Assembly (NCBI GenBank): GCA_002842985.1 | Contig: PHEQ01000021.1 | Coordinates: 1 to 50,640, forward strand | DNA length: 50,640 bases | Reading direction: 5' to 3' | DNA from: Alphaproteobacteria bacterium HGW-Alphaproteobacteria-1 | GTDB lineage: Bacteria > Pseudomonadota > Alphaproteobacteria > Rhodobacterales > Rhodobacteraceae | Shown: piece after piece, positions 8,255-17,565 of the stretch | Position numbering within the stretch: position 1 is the first letter of the stretch | How the letters are laid out: the number at the start of each line of letters is the position of its first letter | Notes under the pieces: model-generated | The model's database searches: none | The model's input: only the letters and a program-made list of their open reading frames with translations | Told to the model about the DNA's origin: nothing | Translations under genes and position numbers: made by a program

Positions 8255-8881
8255 TCAGTGTTCCTGTCCCTCTTCTTCGCAATCAGTCTCGTGTTTGTCG
8301 TTCTCGCAGCCCTCGGGCGGACAGTAACAATCGTCCCGGTCCTCTTGGCAGCACTTGCCGCAATGCGTTGTAAGCGCCTCGCGCAAAGCAGTGCGTGCCC
8401 GGTGTAGCCGGACACCAAGTGCGTTGCGGTTAAGCCGCAGATCGGCTGCCACGCTTTCGCGATCTTCTTCGCCGAAATCGATGCGCCGGATCAGTTCGGC
8501 ATCCGCCGGGCGCAGTTCGGAAATCAACCCGCCATGGCAGGTGCACAGCCGCGCCATCTGTGAGGGCGCATCGGCAATCCATTCCTCTGGTTCGCGCGCC
8601 GCCGCCGCCGCCAGCCGGCTACGCCGGGTCCCTTTGCGGTAGTGATCGTTCAAAGTGGACCGCAGGATTGTGTAGAGCCACGCATCCATTCGTTCGACCT
8701 CTCGGAGCTGATCCTTGCGTGACAGCACGCGGATGCAGAAGTCTTGCAGGACATCCTCTGCATCTGCGCGGTTGCCAAGCCGTTTGACCAGAAATCCCAT
8801 AAACGCTCCGCGCCCGTCCAACAGGGCGCGTTCCGGCGAAGCGTCGGGCACATCGGGCTTGCCACTGTCTTGCGATGCCAT
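8255..8881 (-). CDS. ECF sigma factor with Cys-rich C-terminus (CorE-like), copy 1
   Basis: 208 residues: sigma2 (about 20-90, with RADAEDVLQDFCIRVL), linker with LCTC (C113, C115), sigma4 (about 120-170, ending LHRARTALREAL) and a Cys-rich tail with C174, C177, C178, C185, C187, C192 and C201. In CorE-type (ECF44) sigma factors such a tail and linker cysteines sense copper or zinc/cadmium directly and no anti-sigma is used; none is adjacent here. Very similar to the sigma gene at 22489 and more distant from the one at 10248. A weaker copy of the local ECF promoter lies upstream (8947-8974), suggesting self- or cross-activation. The metal and target specificity are inferred. Confidence 0.88.
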   Translation of the reverse strand: MASQDSGKPDVPDASPERALLDGRGAFMGFLVKRLGNRADAEDVLQDFCIRVLSRKDQLREVERMDAWLYTILRSTLNDHYRKGTRRSRLAAAAAREPEEWIADAPSQMARLCTCHGGLISELRPADAELIRRIDFGEEDRESVAADLRLNRNALGVRLHRARTALREALTTHCGKCCQEDRDDCYCPPEGCENDKHETDCEEEGQEH

Positions 8882-8946
8882 GATGTCTCTGCCCTTTCCA
8901 AGAGGTTTGCGAAGGTGCGATCAGCGCTGATTCGAGCATTGTCTCT

Positions 8947-8974
8947 CTAACGTACAATGCGCGCAGTCATTCTA
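8947..8974 (-). promoter_or_regulatory. Possible weak ECF-type promoter TAGAAT-N16-CGTTAG
   Basis: Minus strand TAGAAT (8974-8969), 16 bases, CGTTAG (8952-8947), about 65 bases before the first sigma gene. It keeps the AAT-N16-CGT core and exact spacing of the strong sites but differs at the flanking positions. Suggests autoregulation or control by another of the three sigma factors. Confidence 0.4.
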
Positions 8975-9101
8975 AGAACAATTTGCCCCTCCGCGCGTCA
9001 CTCTGAATAAGCAACACACATTCGTATCGAAGCAAACAGGCTTTCGACGAAGACAATAGCCAAAACGACCGTTTGAAAACAGGTTAACAGGTTGTTCTGT
9101 A

Positions 9102-9992
9102 TTATCGACCTTGAGACCGCCGTGCTCCCTTAAGATTGACGAACACGATCCCCAAAATGACCAGCGCAATACCGGAAAATTGAATCCCGGACAGGCGTTC
9201 CCCGAAAAACAAGGCACCAATTGAAAGACCGAAGATTGGAACAAGAAAGCTGAACACAATCGCCCGGTTCAGCTCAACTGCCTCCAGCACGGAAAACCAG
9301 AGCCAATACACCAGCGCTGAGCCGAACAGGGCCAGCCCCAAAAGCGATGCCGTGAAGACCGCGTTCCATTGAATGGCGTTTTGATCTTCCAGCGCGAGGG
9401 CTGCGAACGCGAGCGGCGCGCTGCCGATGAGCAACTGTAACCCCATTGCAAAAAGCCCGTCCACTTTGCCGGCGATGGACTTGATGGCCACGTTGCTGAT
9501 GGTCACCCCAACCGCGGCCAAAACGATATAGGCGAAACCGATGGCCGACCCCTCTTGCCCTCCATCAAGCAATTGCGGCAGCGCGATCACGAGGATTCCC
9601 ATGAATCCGATCGAAAGGCCGACCCAACCGACCTTCGGCAGCCTTTCGCCAAGCCATACAACACCCAGTATTGCGGCCAGCAGCGGCTGCGCGTTTGCGA
9701 TGACCGTGGCGAGGCCCGGAGACACGAATTCTGCTGCATGAAACATGCCCAGAAATCCCAAACTTGTCGCACCAATCCCGACGATCCCCAAGGTCAACCA
9801 CGTGCGCCAACCGCGCGGGAATGGTCTGCGCAAAATCATGGCCAACCCCACCAGAGCCGCGCCTGCCAGACCTGCCCGCATCGTCGCAAAGGTCAGGTGC
9901 GGCGCGTATTGCAGCCCCGCCGTGATCAGCGGAAAGCACGCCGCCCACAGGAACATGGCCAAAACGATTTTGGTTATGACAGTCGGCGACAT
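9102..9992 (-). CDS. EamA/DMT-family transporter
   Basis: 296 residues with about ten hydrophobic helices arranged as two EamA repeats (residues about 5-140 and 150-290), the standard drug/metabolite transporter layout, and a basic tail. Substrate cannot be told from sequence; relatives export amino acids, purines or other small metabolites. A ribosome site (AAGGAAA) precedes the ATG. It is divergent from the second sigma gene and has its own copy of the ECF-type promoter at 10070-10096, so it probably belongs to that regulon. Confidence 0.85.
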   Translation of the reverse strand: MSPTVITKIVLAMFLWAACFPLITAGLQYAPHLTFATMRAGLAGAALVGLAMILRRPFPRGWRTWLTLGIVGIGATSLGFLGMFHAAEFVSPGLATVIANAQPLLAAILGVVWLGERLPKVGWVGLSIGFMGILVIALPQLLDGGQEGSAIGFAYIVLAAVGVTISNVAIKSIAGKVDGLFAMGLQLLIGSAPLAFAALALEDQNAIQWNAVFTASLLGLALFGSALVYWLWFSVLEAVELNRAIVFSFLVPIFGLSIGALFFGERLSGIQFSGIALVILGIVFVNLKGARRSQGR

Positions 9993-10069
9993 CGAGATTT
10001 CCTTTCCAAGTCAGAAGTGGCAGGAATTGCAGAAATTTTCCGATGTGCCAACTCAGGGGCGAAGTAAGA

Positions 10070-10096
10070 AGACGCTGCGGCAGCCGAAACCTTACG
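10070..10096 (-). promoter_or_regulatory. ECF-type promoter CGTAAG-N16-CGTCT
   Basis: Minus strand CGTAAG (10096-10091), 16 bases, CGTCT (10074-10070). The -35 side continues GTAAGGTTT, the same nine bases as in the P-type ATPase promoter at 21450-21476. Drives the EamA transporter with a leader of about 70 bases. It forms a divergent pair with the promoter at 10202-10230. Confidence 0.62.
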
Positions 10097-10201
10097 CATT
10101 CCTGGGCATACGCCCGTTGGCCCGGGTTCCAAAAGACCGCGCCTGTGCATACCCAACAGCAAAACCACCAACAATCAGGTCACCCGAAGCACCCGAAAAA
10201 G

Positions 10202-10230
10202 TGTAACGTTCTCGATGGTTCGGCGTCTTA
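10202..10230 (+). promoter_or_regulatory. ECF-type promoter TGTAAC-N16-CGTCTTA
   Basis: Plus strand TGTAAC (10202-10207), 16 bases, CGTCTTA (10224-10230). The start is expected about 10236, leaving only about 12 bases to the ATG at 10248. It lies directly in front of an ECF sigma gene, the expected place for positive autoregulation. Confidence 0.68.
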
Positions 10231-10247
10231 CTTTTCAGAGGTGTATC

Positions 10248-10916
10248 ATGAATCACGACCCGAATGATCGGTTATCCACAGCAGATCAGCCCAACACAGC
10301 CGCCAAGGATGCGGACATCGCTGTCCGTCGCTCGCTGGTGGAAGGTCGGCAGCATATCCTGAATTTCCTGCGTCGGCGACTGGGAGATCCGGAGGCAGCC
10401 GAGGATGTCCTGCAAACGTTCATGCTGCGCGCCATTGACCGCTCCGAGCAACTTCGCGATGTGCGCGCCGTTCGTGGCTGGCTCGGCCAGATTCTGGCGT
10501 CGTCCATCGCCGACTACGGTCGCAAGGTTTCGCGAAGGCGCCAGAGGGAGGTAGTCATGGCCCCAACCGACCTGGACAGCGTCCAAAACGGGTTCGACGA
10601 AGAACTCGACGAGGCGATATGCAATTGTCTGTACAAGCTGTTGCCGACGCTCAGACCGGAATATGCCGAAGTAATCTGGCGCGTCGATCTTCAGGAGCAG
10701 CCGCGCGATGCTGTCGCCAAAGACCTTGGCATCACCTTGAACAACATCACGGTCCGCCTTCACCGGGGTCGGCAGGCGTTGAAGACAAGGTTGGAACAGA
10801 TGTGCCTGACCTGCCCGGTTCATGGCTTTCTCGATTGCGATTGCGACGCAGCGGAAAAGGCCCGCGCTCGTTTTCAAGCGATGAAGGACGACGCCGGAGC
10901 GAAAACGACGGACTGA
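10248..10916 (+). CDS. ECF sigma factor with Cys-rich C-terminus (CorE-like), copy 2
   Basis: 222 residues: sigma2 (about 30-100, AEDVLQTFMLRAI), linker CNC (C125, C127), sigma4 (about 130-185, NNITVRLHRGRQALK) and a tail CLTCPVHGFLDCDCD (C186, C189, H192, C197, C199). The Cys/His tail and linker CxC match the CorE/ECF44 plan in which the sigma factor itself binds metal. The ATG at 10248 is chosen because it follows the promoter and AGAGG at proper distance; the upstream extension of 11 codons would start inside the -10 element. Diverged from the other two sigma copies. As it has the strongest self-promoter, I infer it is the regulator of the TGTAA-N16-CGTCT regulon. Confidence 0.87.
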   Translation: MNHDPNDRLSTADQPNTAAKDADIAVRRSLVEGRQHILNFLRRRLGDPEAAEDVLQTFMLRAIDRSEQLRDVRAVRGWLGQILASSIADYGRKVSRRRQREVVMAPTDLDSVQNGFDEELDEAICNCLYKLLPTLRPEYAEVIWRVDLQEQPRDAVAKDLGITLNNITVRLHRGRQALKTRLEQMCLTCPVHGFLDCDCDAAEKARARFQAMKDDAGAKTTD

Positions 10917-11068
10917 GCCCCGATGTGCTGGCCCTCTCTCACCGGCGTGTCTGCAATTCACGGATCGCGTTCTATTGTCCGCCAGCGAGGACACGCCGAT
11001 CCGTTTTCCAAGGGTTCCGCCTACGCACGCCTGTGCACCGCGGGCACCGTGTCGGCAGGCCGCTGCGC

Positions 11069-11097
11069 TGTAATGAACCTTGTCATCTTTCGTCTGT
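11069..11097 (+). promoter_or_regulatory. ECF-type promoter TGTAAT-N16-CGTCTGT
   Basis: Plus strand TGTAAT (11069-11074), 16 bases, CGTCTGT (11091-11097), about 60 bases before the cyclopropane fatty acid synthase ATG. Matches the other local sites in both boxes and spacing. Confidence 0.62.
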
Positions 11098-11158
11098 TTT
11101 ATCAGAAAGCGGCGGTTGACGCCGCCTGCCGACAAAAAACAAGACGGAGCAAGCGATC

Positions 11159-12499
11159 ATGTCCAATAGCGAAACCTCTCCCGACGAACGCTTTGAACAA
11201 GAAGGTAGCCGGATTGAAACCGGACGTCTCGCACCGGGACGGGCGGCCATGTGGTTGCTCGCCAAATCGCTGCGACGCCTCGTTCAAAACGGACGCCTCA
11301 CCATCTACGATCCCTGCGGCCAGACGTGGCATTTCGGCCCCGGCGGCGAACCCGCCGTTTCCGTCCGTTTGACCGAAAAGGTGCTGCCTGTGCAACTTCT
11401 GGTGAACCCCAGCATTGCACTTGGCGAGGCTTATATGGACGGGACGCTGCGCATTGAAACTGGCAGCCTGCGCGACCTCCTCTCGATCTGCATGACCGAC
11501 ATAGATACTATCGACGCATTGCCTGGCAGACGATTGACCCGCTGGCTGGACGCATTCCTGAGCCGCAGGCTGCATCATAATCCGATCAGCCGGTCTCACG
11601 CGAACGTGGCGCATCACTACGACATCTCGACCGAACTCTACGACCTTTTTCTGGATGCGGATCGACAATACTCCTGCGCCTACTTCCCGATCGGGACCGA
11701 AACGTTGGACGAGGCCCAGGCCTTCAAGAAAAAGCACATCGCAGCAAAGCTCTTGATGCGACCCGGTCTGGAGGTTCTCGACATCGGCTCGGGCTGGGGC
11801 GGGCTGGCGATGGAGCTTGCCCAGCAACACGAGGCGCGCGTGACCGGGCTCAGCCTCTCGACCGAACAGATTGCCGCTGCCCGCGAACGTGCCCAGCAAA
11901 CCGGCCTGTTTGATCAGGTGGCCTTTGAACGGCGCGATTACCGCGAAGAGCATGGGCTATACGATCGCGTCGTGTCCGTAGGTATGTTCGAGCATGTGGG
12001 CCGCAGCGGATTCGATGCGTTTTTTACCACCCTTCAGCGCGTTCTCAGGCCCGATGGCGTCGCACTTTTGCATGCGATCGGCAGGATGGCGCCCAAAGGC
12101 GGCAGCGATCCGTGGATCCGCAAATACGTCTTCCCCGGGGGCTATCTGCCCACGCTGTCCGAAACCATCGCGGCAGCAGAGCGTGCGGGAATGTGGGTCA
12201 CGGATGTCGAGGTCCTGCGGTTGCATTATGCCGAGACTCTGCGCCACTGGTCCGAACGATTTGCCCAGGAACGCGAAACAGCGCGCATGCTTTACGACGA
12301 GCGGTTCTGCCGTATGTGGGAATTCTATCTGGCTGTCTGCGAAATGGCGTTCCGGAATGGGCGGTTGATGGTCTTCCAGATCCAGCTTGCCAAGCGCCGT
12401 GATGCGGTTCCGCTGACCCGTGACTATATCGCCAAGGTCAAGGCAGGCGAATCCGCCTGGGATATTTCGACCGGCACAGAATTCACGAGAGCGGGATGA
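11159..12499 (+). CDS. cfa: Cyclopropane-fatty-acyl-phospholipid synthase family protein
   Basis: 446 residues. N-terminal lipid-binding part, then the CFA methyltransferase core: AHHYDISTELYDLFLD (151-166), SCAYF (172-176), and SAM loop VLDIGSGWGGLA (206-217). It would methylenate unsaturated acyl chains of membrane phospholipids using S-adenosylmethionine, a response that lowers membrane permeability under acid, redox or metal stress. It follows an ECF-type promoter and its stop overlaps the next ATG (ATGA), so it leads a two-gene operon with a type II GAPDH. Broader substrate range in the CFA/mycolic family cannot be excluded. Confidence 0.88.
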   Translation: MSNSETSPDERFEQEGSRIETGRLAPGRAAMWLLAKSLRRLVQNGRLTIYDPCGQTWHFGPGGEPAVSVRLTEKVLPVQLLVNPSIALGEAYMDGTLRIETGSLRDLLSICMTDIDTIDALPGRRLTRWLDAFLSRRLHHNPISRSHANVAHHYDISTELYDLFLDADRQYSCAYFPIGTETLDEAQAFKKKHIAAKLLMRPGLEVLDIGSGWGGLAMELAQQHEARVTGLSLSTEQIAAARERAQQTGLFDQVAFERRDYREEHGLYDRVVSVGMFEHVGRSGFDAFFTTLQRVLRPDGVALLHAIGRMAPKGGSDPWIRKYVFPGGYLPTLSETIAAAERAGMWVTDVEVLRLHYAETLRHWSERFAQERETARMLYDERFCRMWEFYLAVCEMAFRNGRLMVFQIQLAKRRDAVPLTRDYIAKVKAGESAWDISTGTEFTRAG

Positions 12500-13539
12500 C
12501 TGACATGAGACCTATCAGAGTTGCCGTAAACGGATACGGCGTGATCGGCAAACGTGTGGCAGACGCAGTGGTCGCACAAGAGGACATGGACCTCGTTGGC
12601 GTGGCGGATGTCACCTCCGACTGGCGCGCCCGCATGGCGCGCGCGAAGGGTTTCGCGCTTTATGCCGCCGACCCGGATCGCACCCCGGCCATGCGAGAGG
12701 CCGGCCTTGACGTGGCCGGAGGGCTCGACGACCTGCTTGCTACCGCAGACATCGTGGTGGACAGCACGCCCAAGAAAGTGGCTGTGCGCAATGTGGAAAC
12801 CTATCGCGAAAGAGGCATCCGGTTCATCGTTCATGGCGGCGAAAAACACGAGGTGACCGGCCATTCCTTTGTTGCCGAAGCAAACTATGCAAGCGCGATT
12901 GGGCGCGATCGCACCCGCGTGGTGTCCTGCAACACGACGTCGATCGTCCGCACCCTCACAGCGCTGAAAGTTGCAGGGCTTCTTGGCTCAGCGCGCGGAA
13001 CGCTCCTGCGGCGCGCCACCGACCCGTGGGAAAGCCATCTGGGTGGAATCATGAACACGCTTGTGCCCGAACCCGATATTCCCAGCCATCAGGGCCCGGA
13101 TGCACAAAGCGTCGATCCCGATCTCGACGTGATCACGATGGCCGTGAAGGTGCCGCAGACCCTTGCCCATCTGCATTATTGGTCGGTCAGGATGCCGCGC
13201 AAGGCGTCCAAAGACGAGGTACTCGAAGCGTTCCGCGCCTCCTCCCGCATCGCGTTGATCCGGATGGCGGACGGGCTGGGCGCACTTAACGCGGTCAAGG
13301 AGATGATGGCCGATTTCGGGCGTCCCAACGACAGCCTCTATGAGGTGGCTCTGTGGGAGGACATGCTCAAGGTCGAGGGCGACGAATTGTACTATGCCTA
13401 CATGGTCGACAACCAAGCCATCGTGATCCCCGAAACCATCGACGCGATCCGCGCCCTGACGGAAGCCGAGCGAGACGGATCGGCGTCGATTGCGCGTACG
13501 AACGCGGCGCTTGGGGTCGGGACATTTACGGCGACCTGA
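12496..13539 (+). CDS. Type II (archaeal-like) glyceraldehyde-3-phosphate dehydrogenase
   Basis: 347 residues resembling archaeal type II GAPDH, not the bacterial GapA type: Rossmann start RVAVNGYGVIGKRVADAV (9-26), catalytic region VVSCNTTSIVRTL (Cys145) and RRATDPWES. The reaction is oxidation of glyceraldehyde 3-phosphate to 1,3-bisphosphoglycerate with NAD(P). Type II enzymes are uncommon in bacteria. The start is coupled to cfa by ATGA; an ATG three codons later is an alternative. Placement behind a stress promoter suggests a back-up for thiol-sensitive GapA during metal or oxidative stress (inference). Horizontal origin is likely but untested. Confidence 0.85.
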   Translation: MTDMRPIRVAVNGYGVIGKRVADAVVAQEDMDLVGVADVTSDWRARMARAKGFALYAADPDRTPAMREAGLDVAGGLDDLLATADIVVDSTPKKVAVRNVETYRERGIRFIVHGGEKHEVTGHSFVAEANYASAIGRDRTRVVSCNTTSIVRTLTALKVAGLLGSARGTLLRRATDPWESHLGGIMNTLVPEPDIPSHQGPDAQSVDPDLDVITMAVKVPQTLAHLHYWSVRMPRKASKDEVLEAFRASSRIALIRMADGLGALNAVKEMMADFGRPNDSLYEVALWEDMLKVEGDELYYAYMVDNQAIVIPETIDAIRALTEAERDGSASIARTNAALGVGTFTAT

Positions 13540-13584
13540 CAGCCCCCTAGCAACAGGTTCCAAACCCATAGGGCAGAGACCCGA

Positions 13585-14355
13585 TCAGCCCGCCGACATG
13601 CCCCCGTCGATGGGATACTGCGCTCCCGTGATGAAGGCGGACTCGTCGGAGGCGAGGAACAGGACCAGATTGGCGATTTCTATGCTTTCACCATAGCGAC
13701 CCAGCGGAATCGTGCCGGCAAGCTGTTGCTTCACTTCGTCGCCGTGGCCGGGATTGAACCCTTCCTCCAGCGACCGCATCATCCGCGTGTTGACCGGCGA
13801 GGGATGCACCGAGTTGACACGCACGTTGTGGCCTGCGACCTCTATCGCGGCGGCGCGCGTCAAACCGACAACGGCATGTTTCGACGTGATATAGGGCGCG
13901 ACGTTCGGGCTGCCCTTGAGGCCCGCGATCGACGACATGTTGATCACGCTGCCCGATTGCTGCCCAGTCATCACGGGCAAGACATGCTGCAACCCAAGGA
14001 AAGCGCCGCGCACATTAACCGCCATCACGCGGTCAAAATCCTCGATCTTCTGATCGACCAGCGGCGCGACCATGCCTTCGACTCCGGCGTTGTTGAAGAA
14101 CACGTCGATGCGCCCGAACTTCTCGACGGTCTGCGCGACGTATCTTTTGCAATCTTCGACCGATGAGACGTCGGCGGCGATTGTCAGCAGGTCGTCCGGA
14201 TTGCCCAGATCCCCCGCAGCATCCGACAGGTCGTCAACGTGGAGGTCCACAAGCGCAACCTTGGCCCCCTCACTCAAGAAAAGCCGGGCGGTTTCCAGAC
14301 CGATGCCTGCCGCTCCTCCAGTGATCAGGGTGACTTTTTCTGCCAGACGTTTCAT
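13585..14355 (-). CDS. SDR-family NAD(P)-dependent oxidoreductase
   Basis: 256 residues of classical short-chain dehydrogenase: TGGAAGIG cofactor loop (12-19), NNAG, active-site Ser plus YITSK (about 155-160), and C-terminal ITGAQYPIDGGMS. Substrate is not predictable; relatives include glucose dehydrogenases and hydroxysteroid or acyl reductases. It starts 18 bases after arcC on the same strand and is convergent with the GAPDH gene, so it is probably the last gene of the long operon starting with the P-type ATPase. Confidence 0.85.
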   Translation of the reverse strand: MKRLAEKVTLITGGAAGIGLETARLFLSEGAKVALVDLHVDDLSDAAGDLGNPDDLLTIAADVSSVEDCKRYVAQTVEKFGRIDVFFNNAGVEGMVAPLVDQKIEDFDRVMAVNVRGAFLGLQHVLPVMTGQQSGSVINMSSIAGLKGSPNVAPYITSKHAVVGLTRAAAIEVAGHNVRVNSVHPSPVNTRMMRSLEEGFNPGHGDEVKQQLAGTIPLGRYGESIEIANLVLFLASDESAFITGAQYPIDGGMSAG

Positions 14356-14373
14356 CGAATATGCTCCTTGGGT

Positions 14374-15285
14374 TCAGTTGTTTACGATCATCGTGCCCGC
14401 CTTGCCATCTAGCAGGGCAAGCGCATCCTCCAGGCGACCCACGGAGGCGAAACGCGCACGATCGGATACGAAAGTCGCGGCGGCGGCCACCTTCGGCGCC
14501 ATCGAGCCGTCGGGCAAGTCCAGACGCACTGCGTCCTCCGGCGACACCTGCCAAATAGCCGATTGCGTTTCGGTGCCGAAGTCGCGGAACACGGCCTCGA
14601 CGTCAGTCAGCAGCAACAGCGCGTCGGCGTTCAGCTTGTGTGCCAGAAGCGCCGTCGCGTGATCCTTGTCGATCACCGCCTCGACCCCGATCAGCGAACC
14701 GTCGGCACGCCGGACGACCGGAATGCCACCGCCGCCTGCGCAGATCAGCGTCACGTCCTGCTCGAGCAGCAGTTCCAGCACTTTCAGGTCGGGAATGCCA
14801 CTCGGCATCGGCGACGGCACCACGCGGCGCCAATGCGCGCCATCCGCAGCAATGCTCCACCCCCGCGCCTGCGCGAGCCGTTCGGCTTCCGCCTTGTCAT
14901 AGACCGGGCCGATGAACTTGGTGGGTTTGGCGAAGGCCGGGTCTTTGGGATCGACCTCGATCTGGGTCAGCAGGGTCGCGACCGGGCGGTCATGGCCCAG
15001 GGCGTTTTCAAGCGCCTGCTCGATCATGTAACCGATCATGCCATCGGTTTCCGCCCCCAGCACATCCAGCGGGAACACTGCATCGGGTTTGTAGGCCGCA
15101 CCCTGCAATGCAAGCAGGCCGATTTGCGGCCCGTTGCCGTGGGTGACGACCAGCCGGTGTCCGGCCTTGATGATCTGCGCCAGCGCGGTAGCCGCGGTGG
15201 CGACGTTCTCGCGCTGCGCCTTGGCGGTCAGCGGCTCGCCACGGCGCAACAATGCATTGCCCCCCAATGCGGCGACAACCAGCAC
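14374..15285 (-). CDS. arcC: Carbamate kinase
   Basis: 303 residues of the amino acid kinase fold: N-terminal ALGGNALLRRGE, VTHGNGPQIG (48-57) and a central AGGGGIPVV. It converts carbamoyl phosphate + ADP to ATP + carbamate, the energy-yielding last step of the arginine deiminase pathway. It follows arcB by 2 bases on the minus strand. Length is normal (about 300-315). Confidence 0.95.
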   Translation of the reverse strand: MLVVAALGGNALLRRGEPLTAKAQRENVATAATALAQIIKAGHRLVVTHGNGPQIGLLALQGAAYKPDAVFPLDVLGAETDGMIGYMIEQALENALGHDRPVATLLTQIEVDPKDPAFAKPTKFIGPVYDKAEAERLAQARGWSIAADGAHWRRVVPSPMPSGIPDLKVLELLLEQDVTLICAGGGGIPVVRRADGSLIGVEAVIDKDHATALLAHKLNADALLLLTDVEAVFRDFGTETQSAIWQVSPEDAVRLDLPDGSMAPKVAAAATFVSDRARFASVGRLEDALALLDGKAGTMIVNN

Positions 15286-15287
15286 CG

Positions 15288-16289
15288 CTAGTTGCCCAGC
15301 GTGGCGACGAGCACCGCCTTAATCGTGTGCAGCCGGTTCTCGGCCTGATCGAACACGATGGAGGCCGGGCTTTCGAACACCTCTTCGGTGACTTCCATCG
15401 CCGTGATGCCGAATTCCTCTTCGATATCGGCGCCGACTTCGGTCTCGGCATTGTGGAAGGCGGGCAGGCAATGCATGAACTTGGCCCTCGGATTGCCGGT
15501 TTTGGCCATCACATCGGAATTCACCTGATAGGGCGTCAGCAGCTCGATCCGTTCCGCCCATTTTTCCTTGGGCTCACCCATCGACACCCAGACATCGGTA
15601 TAGACGAAATCGACGTCTTTCACCGCGGCGTCCACATCCTCGGTGATCGTGATCCGCGCGCCGGTCTGCACGGCGACGTCATCGGCCTCGTCGCGGATCG
15701 CCTGGCCCGGCCACAGGCTTTCGGGCGCGCACAGGCGCACATCCATGCCCATCTTCGCCCCGCCGATCAGCAGGCTGTCACCCATGTTGTTGCCCGCATC
15801 GCCCATGAAGCAATAGGCGATCTCGCGCAGCGGCTTGTCGGAATGTTCCTGCATGGTCAGGAAATCGGCAAGGATCTGCGTCGGGTGGAATTCGTCCGTC
15901 AGCCCGTTATAGACGGGCACGCCAGCGTATTGCGCCAGCGTCTCGACGATAGGGTGACCAAATCCGCGATATTCGATCGCGTCATAGACCCGGCCTAGCA
16001 CGCGCGCGGTGTCCTTGACGGTTTCCTTCTTGCCCAGATGCGACCCCGAGGGGCCAAGATAGGTCACATGCGCGCCCTGATCGTGGGCCGCCACCTCAAA
16101 GCCGACGCGGGTGCGGGTGCTGTCCTTCTCGAAGATCAGGGCGATTTCCTTGCCGGTCAGGCGCGGAACTTCAGTGCCGGCGTATTTCGCCGCCTTCAGG
16201 TCGGCGGAGAGTTTCAGCAAGAAGCTGATTTCCTGCGGCGTGAAGTCGCGCAGGGCCAGGAAATGGCGGTTTCTCAGATTGTAGGACAT
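15288..16289 (-). CDS. arcB: Ornithine carbamoyltransferase, catabolic type by context
   Basis: 333 residues with carbamoyl-phosphate site STRTR (57-61) and ornithine/phosphate site HCLPAFH (around 272). In this context it would phosphorolyse citrulline to ornithine and carbamoyl phosphate. It lies between arcA and arcC with short gaps (23 and 2 bases), the standard arcDABC order. A biosynthetic ArgF role is possible but less likely. Cytoplasmic. Confidence 0.95.
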   Translation of the reverse strand: MSYNLRNRHFLALRDFTPQEISFLLKLSADLKAAKYAGTEVPRLTGKEIALIFEKDSTRTRVGFEVAAHDQGAHVTYLGPSGSHLGKKETVKDTARVLGRVYDAIEYRGFGHPIVETLAQYAGVPVYNGLTDEFHPTQILADFLTMQEHSDKPLREIAYCFMGDAGNNMGDSLLIGGAKMGMDVRLCAPESLWPGQAIRDEADDVAVQTGARITITEDVDAAVKDVDFVYTDVWVSMGEPKEKWAERIELLTPYQVNSDVMAKTGNPRAKFMHCLPAFHNAETEVGADIEEEFGITAMEVTEEVFESPASIVFDQAENRLHTIKAVLVATLGN

Positions 16290-16312
16290 GGGATTTCCTT
16301 ATCGTCGGTGGT

Positions 16313-17542
16313 TCAGATTGCGTCGCGGATCGTCGGGCAACTCATGCAGTGGCTGCCGCCCCTGCCCCGGCCGAGTTCGGCACCGGGGATGGCCAGCACC
16401 TCGATCCCGGCCTCCTTCAGTGCGGCGTTGGTGTCGTCGTTGCGGTCATAGCCGATGACGACGCCGGGGCGCAGCGCCAGCACGTTGTTGCCATCATTCC
16501 ACTGTTCGCGCGATTGCTCCGCGGCGTCGGCCCCGCCGGTGGGCACTAGATGCAGTTTCTTGTGGCCCAGAATTTCAGCGGTGATCTCGAATATGTGGCG
16601 CGCATCCCGGCGGATATCGAGCGCGGCCTTGCCCTGACCGGGGCGCAGGTCATAGCAGGTGATCGCATCCGCCACCTCCTTGAAAGTGGTCACCACATCG
16701 CCCCCGCAATGGGTGAAAACGGTGTCCAGATGCATCGCCGCGCGCGAACTGGGCATCTGGCAGGCGATCACCCGCGTCACGTCGCCACCCTCGAACAGCG
16801 CCTCGGCCAGTTGGCCCACCGCCTGCGGGGTCGATCGTTCGCCCATGCCGACCATGACGACACCGTGCCCGATTGGCATGATGTCGCCGCCTTCCAGCGT
16901 GGCCGTCCCGAATTCCCGCGTCGGATCGCCGAACCAGACCCGCACTCGATCCGCGAATGTCGGATAAAACCGGTAGACTGCTGCCATCAGCAGCGTTTCG
17001 GGCCGCCGTGCCGCGAAATGCATCGGGTTCAGGCTCACGCCGCCATAAACCCAGGCTGAATTGTCGCGGGTAAAGATGAAATTTGGCAGCGGCGGCAGCA
17101 CGAAACCGTGGGGGCCAAGGTAGCTGCCGAACATGCCGGAGGGCGTGAAAGGCAGATCGTCCACCCGGATGCCGCCGACCAGCAAACGGGCCAGTTCCGT
17201 GCCGGGCAGACCCTCCATCCAGGCACGCAAGTCGTCCCGCATCCCCACGCCGACGTCATTGCGGGTGATGCGGTGGTCGAGAACCCAGGCGCGCGCGTCG
17301 GAAATGTCCAGCGTCTCGCCCAGCAGCGCCATCGCATCCAACACCTCGACCCCTTCGCCGCGCATGACATCGGCAAAGACGGCGTGATCCTTGATCGCCT
17401 GTTTGACCCAGAACACATCGTCGAACAGCAGGTTTTCGCGGTTGTCCGGTGTCAGACGGCGATGCGCCAGGCCGGGTGGCGATACGATCACCTGCCGCAA
17501 TGTACCGGCTTCGGAATGAACGCCCAATTTTGGTTCAGACAT
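16313..17542 (-). CDS. arcA: Arginine deiminase
   Basis: 409 residues, normal for the family. Substrate-site motifs [12 protein letters not shown] and [10 protein letters not shown] are present, and the catalytic cysteine is the first Cys (C399) in [13 protein letters not shown] near the C-terminus. It hydrolyses arginine to citrulline and ammonia; the pathway makes ATP without respiration and raises pH. Placed 23 bases after the arcD-like transporter. Confidence 0.96.
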   Translation of the reverse strand: MSEPKLGVHSEAGTLRQVIVSPPGLAHRRLTPDNRENLLFDDVFWVKQAIKDHAVFADVMRGEGVEVLDAMALLGETLDISDARAWVLDHRITRNDVGVGMRDDLRAWMEGLPGTELARLLVGGIRVDDLPFTPSGMFGSYLGPHGFVLPPLPNFIFTRDNSAWVYGGVSLNPMHFAARRPETLLMAAVYRFYPTFADRVRVWFGDPTREFGTATLEGGDIMPIGHGVVMVGMGERSTPQAVGQLAEALFEGGDVTRVIACQMPSSRAAMHLDTVFTHCGGDVVTTFKEVADAITCYDLRPGQGKAALDIRRDARHIFEITAEILGHKKLHLVPTGGADAAEQSREQWNDGNNVLALRPGVVIGYDRNDDTNAALKEAGIEVLAIPGAELGRGRGGSHCMSCPTIRDAI

Positions 17543-17565
17543 CTGGAATGCCTCCTTCTTTCTAA

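Noticed and set aside
11102..11953. Long minus-strand open frame opposite the cfa gene
   Set aside because: Antisense shadow of a GC-rich gene; no recognisable domain and no ribosome site.
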